From Plectrocnemia conspersa (Eukaryota > Arthropoda > Insecta > Trichoptera > Polycentropodidae), in NCBI GenBank assembly GCA_009617715.1, contig VTFK01000326.1, positions 124,001 to 188,000 of the forward strand: a DNA stretch of 64,000 nt, written 5' to 3'. The translations under genes were made by a program, and so were the position numbers. Under the pieces are notes generated by a model that worked only from the letters and a program-made list of their open reading frames with translations, did no database searches and was not told the origin of the DNA. Below are positions 11,721 to 24,450 of this stretch, piece by piece; the first letter of the stretch is position 1; the number at the start of each line of letters is the position of its first letter.

Positions 11721-13900
11721 TGCATATAATTACTTTGTGTAAATGGATATTTAATCAGTAAAAGTGGTCGCGTGAAAAATGTTAAAAAAGAGTTTTATAT
11801 TTAAGTATGCTACTGTAATAAAAAGTACAACGTAATTTTACACACATATAAATACTCAAAAAATCCAATGAGATTACGCAGTCTTTCAGAGATTGTGAAA
11901 CGTTTGCAATAATATTTGGAAAAAATTCAATTTCTTATATCTTACTATAATATTATATCTGATGATAAATGTTAACGTGGACTAAGATTTAGAAAGAACT
12001 AACTTATTACTTTTACTCTTTTTTTTATCTATATTCTTACTTTACTGTTGAAGCATGTAATTATTTGAAAGTCATTTCTATGAAGAGCTTGGCTACCTAT
12101 TGTATTCATTGGTTTTACCTTTTGTTTTTTGTCGGTGACAAATAAATTTAAAACGCTTTCAGGATGTTTTTTAGGGTATTCTTTCTGTATTGTCTGGATT
12201 TTAACGTACTATATATATTGAAATAGTTTACTAATTTTTTGTAAAAAAATCATTGATTCGATATATTCGCCCTTTGACCTTGACTTGAATAAACACTTAT
12301 GAAATGTTTATATTTATAAAATAAAAATAAAATAAGTAACACAAAACACCTAATTGAATATTACGATACCTTTTTCTGATTGAGTTTTATTCAATAAGAC
12401 TAAAACTGTTTCTTTACAATTCAGTTATAAATAATACAGGTTTGTTTTAATACTATTTTTATCTGAAAAATTATGAATTAAAGCATTTTAAATATACTAT
12501 TTTTAGTAGTTATTAAATACCAATACTGCAGTTTACATTAAATAAAATAATAATAATAAATGTCAGAAATATTAGGGGTGTTACTTAAAACTCTAATATA
12601 TGTACGTAAATCATACTAGATTTATTATTTGTTATAATTAATTCAATTCATCTTGTTATTTATAATTTATTTCAATACTTATATATACTATGTTTGCTCT
12701 ATTGTCTTGAAGTATTGCAGTAGTAGTTATTCGGTCATCAGCACGTTGCTGTTTAGTTTCTTCAGCGGATTTATTGACACGCATTGCAGTACCACGTAAT
12801 AGCTTGTAAGCACGTCGCTGTTCAGCTCAACTTTCAACTTAAAAGTTAAAAGTTTTAAATAGCACAGTTGACACAGAATGACATGTGCAAATGTCGCCTC
12901 ACTTCTGTTTACCGGTTGGGAAGAGCTCTTGTGACAGACAGACACGTGTATCCAATATATGTTTATAGTCTTTCCAGAACCTCAGTACTAGAAATTCAGA
13001 TTATAGGAACTTTTCATCCTGGAAACCCAAAAATAGAGACTTCCTTATAAATCCCGCCACTATACAAACATACGTACATATAAAAATATATTCTAGATTA
13101 AAAGATTTTTATGAAATTTAATAAGAAGTGTATTATAAGTTATTTTTAAAATTTATGTGTATTTTAAATAAAAAATTATGTATATTTATTTTAAATAAAA
13201 AAACTTTCCTTTTTGCAATTTTATTTCTCAGCGTAAAAAATTTGGTCTAAAATTTCAGTCTGTTGTATATTTTGTAATGGTATTTTAAATAAATTTTCTT
13301 ATTTGATAGCTTTCAAAATATTCTAATATCAAATATATAGTCGTCAATTTTTCTTGAACTATTCGTTATTCCAACATTTTTTGGGGTGATAATGGATGGA
13401 TGTGCTATTAGGTTGTCCATGCAATATTTCCAATTATTAACGTAATTCTTTGATCACGAGATCAATCTTGCTTTGATGTGAATATACTGTGTGACCCTAC
13501 TTTCGAGACGGTTTGATCTCTCTTTTCGTTTGTTCGATATAGTCGTTAGGATGACCTCCAAATTATAACAAATTGTCCAGTTGGTTAAAATTTCAGAACT
13601 TATGTTTAAATTTTATTTTCTTTTGAATCATAACTTGATGACTGTATTTGTTACTATCTCTGTTTTATACCTTCTGTTAATTTCTAAAATTATTGAGCAG
13701 CTATTGAGTGACTAATAATAACATTAGCAAAAAGACAATATAATTTCTTGAGGTACTTCTAAAAGTATTTTCCAAAATTTTCCGTGAACTATTTGTTGGA
13801 AATACCTAGCTAACATCTCTATTTAGAGCGTATTAACATAAGTATTGAATCTAATGTTTCACATCTCGTATAATAAAAAGTAAATCTTGTTTTCGTGTAT
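11721..13900. other. Gene-free; near-duplicate 18-mers at 12739-12756 and 12808-12825
   Basis: This is A+T-rich DNA around a modest island at 12720-13060. Inside it an 18-base string (CAGCACGTTGCTGTTTAG) recurs 69 bases later with three mismatches. The recurrence makes the 72-codon minus frame there look internally repeated. The overlapping 60-codon plus frame argues against coding. Another mild island lies at 13380-13570. No gene is supported. Confidence 0.4.
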
Positions 13901-14370
13901 TTAAATTTTAATTGTACAATATTTGATTTCTGGCTGCAAATCTGCGAGTGACTCTATTGATTTCTAGGACGGTCTCTAAATAATGCACTTGTGTGTCAGT
14001 CTGTCCGACGACCAATTAACCAGTGGCGCAAACAATACTGCCAGAGGTTTTAAAATCGATTTAACTTTTAACCGCTGTGCAGACGCTACGTGGCAAATGG
14101 ATAAAACCGATAAAATTAGCAGTCCCTACTTGTTCGCCGTGCGGCGCACTACATACACGTATGAATGGATGTAGATACATTCAGTGTATAACATATATGG
14201 ATGCGGTACGTATTGCGAATAATTTTCGTATAGACGTGTGTCTTCGGAGGGTAAGATGAAAGGAGAATGTGTGCTTAAGCCCGAGGCTCCGCGTCGAATG
14301 CCAACAAAGTTTTGAATCCCTTTTGACGGCGCGGTTTACAGATCCAGACAGACTCTCTAGAATTTTTATT
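13901..14370. other. C+G-richer non-coding island
   Basis: Two overlapping plus frames (63 codons from 13983 and 60 codons from 14077) are open at once and neither resembles a known protein. This is typical of a stop-poor island rather than of an exon. Confidence 0.3.
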
Positions 14371-16226
14371 GTCTTTGATACATTATGCTAAGCTATTATA
14401 TTAAATCGATGGTCTTAAAATCTAAACTGATAAAATATGTGATAGTTTTGGTTTCAACCCCTGGCCAAACGATGATTGACTTTTCACTTGGGACTAAAAT
14501 ATTTTTGCATTATATTGCACTACTAATTGCAAAATTTTGTTTTATTAAAGACGGCATTAGCAAGATCAACGCCCATTTTATTCACCTGATGAGAGATAAA
14601 CAGCAACAAACGTTTTATCTCTACAAATGAAAACCGTTTTAAGAGAGAATCAATTTTGCGATTTAAGGAAGTAGAATATAATAAGAAAAATGTAACAACT
14701 AAATTAAAAGTAATTAATTTAGAAGCATTTGAAACATTTAGTTTCTTTCAGTGAGTATATGGAAGTAAATAAAGATTACTTTAAATATACATTTTTAGTG
14801 GCAGACCAAGCTTTTCAGAGCCCCCAAGCGCAACATAAGTTGTACTATATATATATACTATATATTATACACATATGTATATATAAAAAATAGCAGTAAA
14901 TGTGTGACCTGTTTTGTTTATTGTTAAATTGTATCTAGAAAATATTGGATTTTTAAGATCGTATTTAAGTTGAGCACCAGAAAATTTGTTTAAAAAACAT
15001 ATGTGTTGAAATAAGGGAAAAATTGTTATGTAGGGTCATTGATGATAGTGAAGTTTTAATGTAAATAAACAAATAGCTTCATCACAAACGCAAGTAACTT
15101 AGCTGTATAAATTCACTAGATAAATATATATAAAAAAAATCATTATTTTTTCTTGGGGCCCCACGAGGGTCCTCGAAAATTCTATTTCATTCTATGATCC
15201 GCCACTGTATATTTTTCTGTTTTAAGTTATCACCGATAAAGCAAAAAATGATATAAAAGTTTAATTATGATCATTATTACAATTATACATACGCTACTAA
15301 CTTAATTCCAGCATATTATAAGCGCTGCAATAATTTTATCGCTATCTAGACAAGGTTATATTTGAACCCGCGGTTGTTTTACCGCTGCACACTCCTTCAA
15401 AACGCGTCCCATATTCCAACCTTAATTTAGATAGGTATATTCAGGAAAGCCGAGAATAGGAACGAGCGGCTGCAATATGCTAATCGAACATGGAGTCCGT
15501 ATAAGCGAATTGTGTTGTAAGATCGACCCGAGTATATTTGGCTACGATACGCTTGCGGTGAGCTCTATCGCGATATTGCTAGTATGGAAAATGTTTGCAT
15601 TAATTAAGCTAACACATTGAGAAGGCGTTAGACGTAGTTGTTATGATAATAAATCAAAATCTTGTACCACAACAGAGACTCTCCGATTAAACAATACACT
15701 AAGTATAATATTTAAAGTTTGTCGTTTTGTTTGTCAGGCGCAATAAATATTTTCAAGATTTTTTTCTGCTAAATGTTTTGCTATTAATTTATAAGCAATG
15801 TTGGCTATAAAAATAAAATTCTATTTAAAATTTTACAATATAGTATAGATTTAGTAATGGATTTTGTAAGTATACATAAATCGCATATATTTTTCAGTAA
15901 CGTTATTTAATAAAATAATTTGAAACACTTAAAATACCTAAGTGCAATTAGTTAATTTTACACGTTTGATAAGATAATGGACGAAGCTATCAGTTTTTGT
16001 TAATCTTGTATAATAACACTTAGCTCTAAATAAATACTACTATTCTAATAATAAGAAATTAAAATCCAAAAAAATCAGTCTGTAAATTAGTGATATTTTA
16101 TTTTTATTTTTTATAAACAACTGTTACATTTTATAAGCAATGTACAGACATGGCATAATAATGTGGCACCCCAATAAATGTATTATATCTTTAAAATCGT
16201 AAAAATATAAATAAAAAACCGATCGA
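14371..16226. other. Gene-free; island at about 15300-15620
   Basis: This is A+T-rich DNA with an alternating TA tract near 14850-14880. The patch at 15300-15620 is richer in C+G, with strings such as CCCGCGG and GATCGACCCGAG, but has no coding frame. Nothing else is visible. Confidence 0.4.
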
Positions 16227-17220
16227 GGCTGTTTAAAGTGTTTATTTTGAGCTTATTTTTATTATTTAGTTGGCCCACCTTTAGCATTAATTAGAGCTGG
16301 AACTCTTTTTGGAAAAATGTCAACAAATAACTTGCAGACGGACGGAAACAATTTTCTCCATTCTATTTGCAATTTTTCTCGCTCATAAATGCTCTATAGG
16401 ATTTAGGTCTAGTGACTGTATAGTCAATTCTAAAAGCATCAAACTCTTTGACCCAAACCAACCCCTGCTCTTCGTGAAGTATGGCACGGAGCGTTGTTTT
16501 GCTGGAATCGTATGGTAGCATGGTCTGTGCTTGGAAATATTTTCTTGTTGGAATCCATTAATGTGGTTTCCATCATTAAAATATAAATGTCACTGTGCAA
16601 GTGTACAAGTTTCTTACCGTTGCTGCTGTCATGCAACTCCAGACCATAACGCTTCCGCCACTTTATTTGACTTTGGGTACTACGCAATCAGCTAGATATT
16701 CTCCTCCGTCTCTTCGACGCACGTATACTACACCAAGGGTCTCAAAAACATAAATTAAATATCGAAAAAAGTATGATTATCTTAAAAAATTATTGCTTTA
16801 GAAATTAAAAAAAACAAACAAGTTTTATATTATTTTTTATGTTAATCAATATTATTTTAAAATTACCTCAAAGTTGGATTCATCGAACCAAATGACTTTC
16901 ATCCAATCTTCAAATGTCAAAATCTCGGTGTTTTCGGGCCCCCTCTAACTTTAGAATTTTATTTATTTCTGAAAGCCAGAGTTTTTGTCAGTCTTTACAA
17001 CCCCTGAATCGCACATCGTTTGCGAAAAAATGGAAGACCATCCGCTTTCAGAGACTTTGAAGACGATTTTAGACGATTTTTAAGGAATTCGCAAACTTAT
17101 ATTTGATCTTCCTGGGCAGTTGTCTTTCGTTTTCTTCCAGTTTTTGGCTTTAATTTGTATCTTTGTTTGTTAAAGTTTTTGTTAATCAGCGTTATAGATT
17201 GTAAAAACTAGCCTTATGTT
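16227..17220 (-). pseudogene. Degenerate Tc1/mariner transposase
   Basis: Read on the minus strand, this is the catalytic half of a Tc1-like DDE transposase. A first-aspartate block VIWFDESNFE lies at 16896-16867. It is followed by a VVYVRRR...DCVVP block at about 16732-16680, then FQQNNAPCHTS around 16504-16481, then SLDLNPIEHL at about 16415-16386, and finally a tail like that of Tc1 proteins at about 16330-16260. The family norm is QQDNAPCH, so the second catalytic aspartate reads as asparagine (AAC for GAC). The tryptophan that normally follows NPIEHL is a TGA. Frames also shift between blocks. The helix-turn-helix N-terminus is only faint at about 16990-17200. I could not identify terminal inverted repeats, so the ends are approximate. 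Confidence 0.85.
16741..16866 (-). other. 126-bp GT-AG, intron-like insertion inside the Tc1 relic
   Basis: On the minus strand, this very A+T-rich segment begins GTAATT right after the codons for DESNFE and ends TTTTTGAG. The Tc1 reading frame then resumes in phase at TLGVVYVRRR. It is 126 bp (42 codons), and the six bases TTTGAG occur on both sides, as the last six before it and the last six within it. It could be a genuine spliceosomal intron or a small insertion with a 6-bp target duplication that also supplies the splice sites. Confidence 0.5.
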
Positions 17221-18200
17221 TAAGATAATAGTGATTAGACTCTATTTTCAGTTTAATGTTTTATTCTCGTGCATCATCGCTCGTACATATTTACATTTCC
17301 TTAACTCTAATTCTATGTTTAAAATAAAATCTAAATATGATTTTATTTAAGTAGAGATTTAGAGTATATTATTTATGGACATATACTATGAAAATCTATG
17401 CCCTACAACTAGTGTATCAAATTCGATAACATCATTAACACGAGTGATTAAACCTCATCCGTCGGTAATCCATCATATCCTGTATAATGGGCGCAATTTG
17501 AATGCTCGTCACCTTCGACACACCATACCCCCCGCGGATCATCTACATACTTCGCGATAATAAACGAGCCGCGGTCACGTCTAATATGACAAGAGGAGCA
17601 AGCCGGAAAAACAAAGAATGCGCCCCGGGTGGTGACCCCCACGCGGCTTGCACCCCCGCCACTTGGCATTCAGCCGGCAGTCCTTCAAATCCAATTATTG
17701 CTTCTCGCTTTCGGTGCATCTTCTCGTCTTCTTTCCTCTGTGTGCGGCCCACATATTTTTTCTCGTCGGCCATTCTTCACCGCGGGCCACACGTGTCCTT
17801 TATTTTTTCGGGTTCGGCACTCGGTCGCGTGTCTCTTCTTCTTTTCTCCTTGGTATTCAGAGCGAGTCCCACCTGTATTATGTATGCGAAATGTGACATT
17901 GTACCGCGCGAGGGATGCCTCCTACGAAATATGCTCGGAATACATTTTTTTGTGCCTCAGATTAAAGACGGCGACGCACGACCACCCGTCGACTCCCCCC
18001 TAAAGTTAATATTCATATGTTGCCGCTGGTATTCAGTCATGTTTTTATTATCCAATTTCCTACATGAAAGACAACAATGCGAGCTTCCGCATTTATGTAT
18101 AAAAGTCTCGATGCTGTGCGCAGGGTTTGCGGAGGATTCTTTCGGTTGTGTAATTTTTGTGAAAATTTACATATGCTTTGGAGTGAATGTTTGAATCTCG
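17221..18200. other. C+G-rich, stop-poor island (about 17440-18200), coding status unresolved
   Basis: Up to three plus frames (230 codons from 17502, 124 from 17629 and 82 from 17648) and two minus frames are open together. The 230-codon frame has no domain I recognise, an odd Cys/Phe/Ser-rich composition and no homologous feel. Simultaneous openness in many frames points to base composition, not selection. It could be a promoter-proximal or regulatory island. Confidence 0.35.
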
Positions 18201-20680
18201 TTATAAAACGAAAAATACTCAGAGTACATATGTCTTCATATTTAATGAAATATGTATGCTTAATACAATTTATATACTTACAGACTTATACGTCTAGTGA
18301 AGGTACTACAAATTTCGCCAATGGCAATGAAAGTACATAAGCTAGATGAAATATAAACAAATGGCAGATATGACAGTGTTTGAGAATAAAAACATAAGAG
18401 CAATTTTAAAGTGTATAAATATACTAAAGTGAAATAGATAATATAATGATTGTATTAAGTACGTTAAAGTGTGTGAAATTAAATGCATTTAAAAGGTAGA
18501 TCATATGTTGATTAAATACATATATTTTTAGGAATAGTTAATTTTAAATGACACCAATATTTTTCTACATCTTATTGCAAATATTATTATAAAACTCAGT
18601 GAATTTTTGTAGGTTTATTAAGTGTATTTTAAAGATAATTTTATTTCGATAAATTTAGAATATTCGAAGATCTTTATTTATTGCTATGTCCTAGATTTTA
18701 TTCGTCATATATTCGCAATAGGATAAGTATCAGAAATCGACGACACACACCTGGTTCGATGAGCACAATACTGAAGCTCCATTAGCGATGGTCCTCCCCT
18801 ACAAACGTGTCCACAAATACGTTGCGAAAGTTCAACTTTGTCCAAGTCCGGACAGATTTACACGCATCAGCGCTCGCGATATTCCCCCCATGGTATATTC
18901 TGGACACTTTCGTTCACTATCACCGAACAGGGACAGAATGCATTTTAGATCGCCACCGTGCGACCCTCGCCTAAAGCTTTCCAGAAAAGCGTCATTGTCT
19001 TCATTTATCTTTTCAAATAACCATATATATTTTTTTATACGAATTTATGTATTAAAAAAATATATTTTAATAGTGATGTATACATGGATGGGAATTGGAT
19101 GAAGAACGTGGTTAAATTCTATAAATTAAAGTTAAATATTTTTTAAATTAATTTATTTAGCTAATTGTTTATACACTAAACCAATAAAATCAAAATGTAA
19201 CATAAACATTAAAAATATATAAAAAATTCTATTTCTTAATGCACCAAGGTGTTTTTATATTCCATAGAAAAAACCCGCTACATTTTTTTTTTGCGTATTG
19301 TCCTAGAAATATTATCCTACAAATTCACAACCCTGGCCGTACTGGTTTTTTTATTTCTGCGATCGATTAATCCCATCATTGTGAGAATACTTTTGGACCT
19401 GTTTGTTTTGAATTTGTTATGACAAAAAGAAACTGTTCGTTTTTCACGCTGCTGCGTTAATTTGGCTAAAACATTTTTTTAGATATTACACATTTGGGTT
19501 CAGTATTTGCTTAGCAACTGGCAAACATTACATTGCTTTGCGATTTAAATTGTCGTCGACGTACGTTTACGAGTTACAGGTAGTTGATAAATAAACCCGA
19601 CTTTTAGATATTGTTTTTGATTAGTAAATAAATTCAGTGGTTGTGATAGAAAAAAGAAAAAAAATATGCGTATTTTTACAAAATTATATTTAAAATCAGC
19701 TCCATGATAGTATTGTTTTAGACTTAACATGAAGCGGGAGAGGTTGGTAAGAATATATTCTTATAAACATGGAATCGAATAGCACGATAAGAATTTGATT
19801 GTATAGCTTTATAGAAAGTCGTCAACTCATATTCATTATCCTTACAAATTTATAACTAAAACCGAAATGGTATAGTAAATTAAAAGCAACATTACAGCCT
19901 CAATTGTCCAAACTTTTTAAAATTATTATACTTGATCTCTATTGGTTGAAGCTATACGTAATCATTCATATTGTTTGTTTAAGGGATAACTTCGTATTAT
20001 TTGACGTTTAAAAGTGTAAAACGAGACTTGCACTAAAAGGAAAGTTTCATGAGTAGTCTGCGGATATAGAATTGAAGCATATGGCATGCTTCAAAGTGGA
20101 TGAACCGGACTCGTGTTACACGTTCAAATGTATATCCTCCCTTCAGATATCATATATTCATTTAATAGTTCAATGCTTATAAATTGGACCACACATAAAC
20201 AACAATAATTCGGGTAGTAAATTTTTTTCATTATTAATTAAGAACTAAACGAATAATAAAATTCAGCAGTTGAGCTAATTGGCAATTTACTTCTCTATTA
20301 CGTTATAACTGTATTATTAAATAATGTTGTTTAATTATTTTATCTAGCTTTGACGATTTTTTTAGCTTCTATTAAGTTTATTTTTTACTATTTTAAGTAG
20401 CAACGCAATAAAAATTAATCGGTTGTCAAATTATTATATAAGAAACGCAAATAAATTTCACGTTTCACATTGTGTGCAAAACTTAAAAAGTTACTAAAAT
20501 ATTAAATCATGATTCTTAAAGTTGCATTCTTATAATATTTTTAATTATTGCATTAAATGTATCTTATTTTAATTTTACGTTAATAGTTAGTTACATTAGT
20601 AAGCATATTAAATTAATATTTTATTTGATGTATTTTTATTTATTTTATATTTAAGATGTTTTCATAACAGTGTCCAGATT
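18201..20680. other. Gene-free; island at about 18720-19000
   Basis: The patch at 18720-19000 is C+G-richer and holds a 104-codon plus frame (18788-19102) whose second half is low-complexity. I do not recognise it. The remainder is A+T-rich, with a mixed patch at 19260-19520 and no gene. Confidence 0.4.
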
Positions 20681-23600
20681 TTCTTTTGGCGCACTCGGAA
20701 AGCGACAGAGTGAAATAATCGCGGAGACAGTTATTATAAGTGGGATAAACCAGAAATATTAAGGTGTCCAAAGGGGTCTTTTTTGAGAAAAAGTGGGATG
20801 CGATTTATGAAAAGCTTTTTTGTAGATATTTAATCGACATACAACATATATATGTATATGTAAAAATATATGTATCTCGGCGAAATAGGTAATTTTATGG
20901 TAATGTGATAACTGAATGGTTAATGTGTAATTCCGGCGAAACCGTATGTGCAACGCGGTTTCCGATTAAATAATAAATTATCGGAATTTGTATAAATTAT
21001 ATACTGATAGTTTATAACTGTTCGAATTAGGGTACGTGTGGGGTAATTATTGAGATTATTGGTTAGTGCAATGAAAAAGTGTAATGCAGCGTTCATTCGG
21101 TTAACTTTACATGGGGAAAAATATGTGTAATTTAGAATACAGATAAGATTTATAGTTGTTTGATTATAATATATTATATACAATTTTAATAGATTATATC
21201 ACTAAAGTTTTAATAATGGATATTGATACAAAGATTTTTATGAAAAAAATTATCTCAGCTAAAAATTCGGTTTAAAAAAAATGTATGTAAAAGTCACTAT
21301 ATTTATATATTGAATTATGAATTAACTTGAATTTATGGAAAAAATGATATACTTATTTTTAAAACTCCACGCGAATGAATTTATACGGAGGCCATTTTTT
21401 GGCTTCGTCCAAAACGTCCATTAAAATTTTCTCTTCTGAAAGAAAACTGACAAAGTAATTTCGTATTCATAAGAGAATTTTTTTAATTAAAAATTCGCCC
21501 AGGAGGACTTAGCTCTGCGGCCCGGTAATGTTGCGGTCTCGTCAAAAGTTTTCAAATTTGACGAAAAAGGATGTTAATATGAGAAATATCCGCTTGCTTC
21601 TTTTTCCTCAAAAGTTTTTAAATTAAAAAATAAACATAGGTATTATCACAAAGCCATGTATTATATTAATATAATTAAAATACATTATTTAACCATTCAC
21701 TATATTCTATTGTATATACATTTTAAATGTATATAAAATGGTTTTCATACTTTTCCTTTATTTAACACTGCGTCACTTCAGCCATTATAAAGTTTAGATA
21801 GACTTCAGTACTTTGGTGATATTTTCCCATCAGACAACCATCTATTTAGTCTTGCGACTTGCGACTGCAGGGCATAATTAAGAGGGCAATGCCATAGAAG
21901 CTACTCTCCGTATTATATTAGCTGTTTAACCAAAGTAGAGATTTCTTTTGAACTTTCTGTAAAGTTTTTCTACTTATATATACATACGAGTGGGTTTATA
22001 AGTGATACAGGAAAAATCTTTTAATATTTGCAAACATACTCTCACCTATTTCAATATATTTAGTTTTATATACGAATTTTATTCTACTAGTATCGACTTA
22101 TAATATTTTTAGAGCACCACTTTATTTATTTTGTACAATCATTATGAACCCGTTCTTACGTTTACATAATACATTATGTACATATAAAAATGGGTTATTT
22201 GATTACAGGATTATAGAATTCTTGTGGCAGCTTCTTGACCTTAAAAAAGGTTATCTATCGTTTTATTAGATTTTTCTCTATTTTTTTGTCGTGACACTTC
22301 TTACTGTTATAAATTCCCAACACCGATCTTTATAACGTTATTACCATAATATGATAATAATTTTTATCAGGACTTTTTTTTTACATGAAATAAAAATATT
22401 GTACTAAATACTTTAAGCACAACATTGCTGTGAATTAGGCCTGGTTTGCACTCTACCATGTCATGGGTACCCTAACGTAAACGACAGTATTGTCAACTGA
22501 TATAAAAATAACATTTATTTGACTTCTATTATACTTTTTGAATATCTTTTGTAATATATATTTTAATTATTTTTTTCATACTTAGTTTATTTAACTTTGT
22601 TGTACTTAAATTCAATGTTATATTTATAGCAAGCACATCACATACATATAAAATAAAAATAATCGATAAACGGTCTAAAGTTATTTACTAAAATGATAAA
22701 AAATTATTAACGATTAAATTTTTATAATCTAAAAAAATATTGGCTCGTTTTATTGAACCTATATTAAAAAGTATTATTAATATTTTTTCTTCTAATTATA
22801 AAATATTTTATTTTAAATTTTTTTTATATCTTGATTAGCTTTGGTGACAATCTTATACGTACCACATATTTATGAAGCAATTCGATAGAGCGAGGGGTTT
22901 GAGACTATTTGCATAACTATTATGACATTTTCCAATCCCCATTTTCCGCTTTGAACCCCGCTTAGTATTATCGTAAATCTTTATTGCTTTTTTTCGTTCT
23001 CGATAATACAGTATATTTATTTTGTGAATCTGTATTTATTTATAGTTTGTTGTCGGATCAAAAGTTTTGCCCAAATGATATATCGTAATGCGGCCTCATT
23101 TGTATTCTTTGCAGCTTAGGGTCAACGTGACATTACGCTATTCTTTTATTGAAGGGTTCTTACAAAATGATTTCCCATAAAAATAAAGTGTTCTTTTTGA
23201 ACAAAAATAAACATTATGCTTTATGTATTTTTTGCATAATCTCCTATTATATTTTTATATAATAAATCTTGACCCAAATGTTTCTTGAGGGTTTATTTGA
23301 GGTGATATTTTTTATACATTATATATAAATTCGTTATAAAAGTTTTCCATTACCACGAAAATTGGCAAAAGGCCATTTTTCATTTTCATTTAACGCACGT
23401 CTCCAGCTCGTTGCGATTTCCTACGTCTGGGAATTTTCTCAGAAAAAGTCAACTTTTAAGAAGCTTTTAACTCGAAAATATTTATGGTACATACTTTCAC
23501 ATTTTTTATTATAAAATATATGAATTATTATTCTATAATATTCGTAGTATAATGTATGTGTATGAAACCTGGACGTGAATTACGAGATATTATCGTATTT

Positions 23601-23755
23601 GATTTCTAAGGACTTATTTTACTTTATAAAAAGCTTTATAAAACTTTTTCACTTATGTTTGATTTATTTTTAATTATTATCACTAAATATCAAGTCATCC
23701 ACATTTAGAAAGCTTCTCACATTTCATATTTTTAAGCAACTTTCATTTGCTCGAA
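20681..23755. other. Gene-free, A+T-rich with small mixed patches
   Basis: Slightly C+G-richer patches lie at 20680-21120, 21360-21600, 21780-21920 and 22850-23180. At 21540-21566 TCGTCAAA and TTTGACGA form 8-base inverted arms. No reading frame exceeds 90 codons and none is recognisable. Confidence 0.4.
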
Positions 23756-24450
23756 ACACAAACCAAAACCACGTGCCAATACATAAACACAAGAAGAAAC
23801 AACTTTTCTGTCTACTGCACGCACAATCAAGGCGATCGAAGGTTAATTATAGCGGAAGCGTAACGTCCGCTCTCCTGACGGGAGCTTTCGTTGCCATCTC
23901 CCTTCACGTCCGAGCTTTTTCCGACAAAACAAAAAGCTCGCCCAAACTGTCCGTCTGCTATCGATTTTTCGTCAGCATCAGGAATATCTTGCTACTTGGC
24001 AATTACGCACATTCAAAATACGTGCCGCAGTCTAATGAATCGCTACAGACGAACTGTACGCCTGTGCCTGAATTTCTGCATCTGCTTTCTACATAATGAA
24101 ACCAATTTAACGGTGCAAGGGGTGGCTTTTCACCGTTCGTGCCATACGTCGTAGCTTCAGATGCGTTAAGCACGGATTTTTCAAACAACATTAAATTTTT
24201 AGCACTTGATGTTTGAGTGCTTTTTATTTTCATTTTTCAGTAGGCAATATCAATTTTGGCGATATAATTATTTTGCGACAGATGTGTTATACGAGTGTCA
24301 ATACTAGGCATCGCTGTGGAGGCAAACGTATAAAACGTTCGACGGAGCCTTGGGAAATTAGCCATTTTACAAAGTTGCCTCATAAGACGACCCCTAGTTT
24401 TAATTAATCTGCCTCTCTGCACTTGCACGCACTCTGCATTAATAACGATG
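23756..24450. other. C+G-richer, stop-poor island
   Basis: Four overlapping frames of 76-107 codons on both strands are open together, without a recognisable peptide. The whole 700-bp block is compositionally distinct from its flanks and ends in an HD-type TTTAATTAATC run near 24400. It is a candidate regulatory block. Confidence 0.35.
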
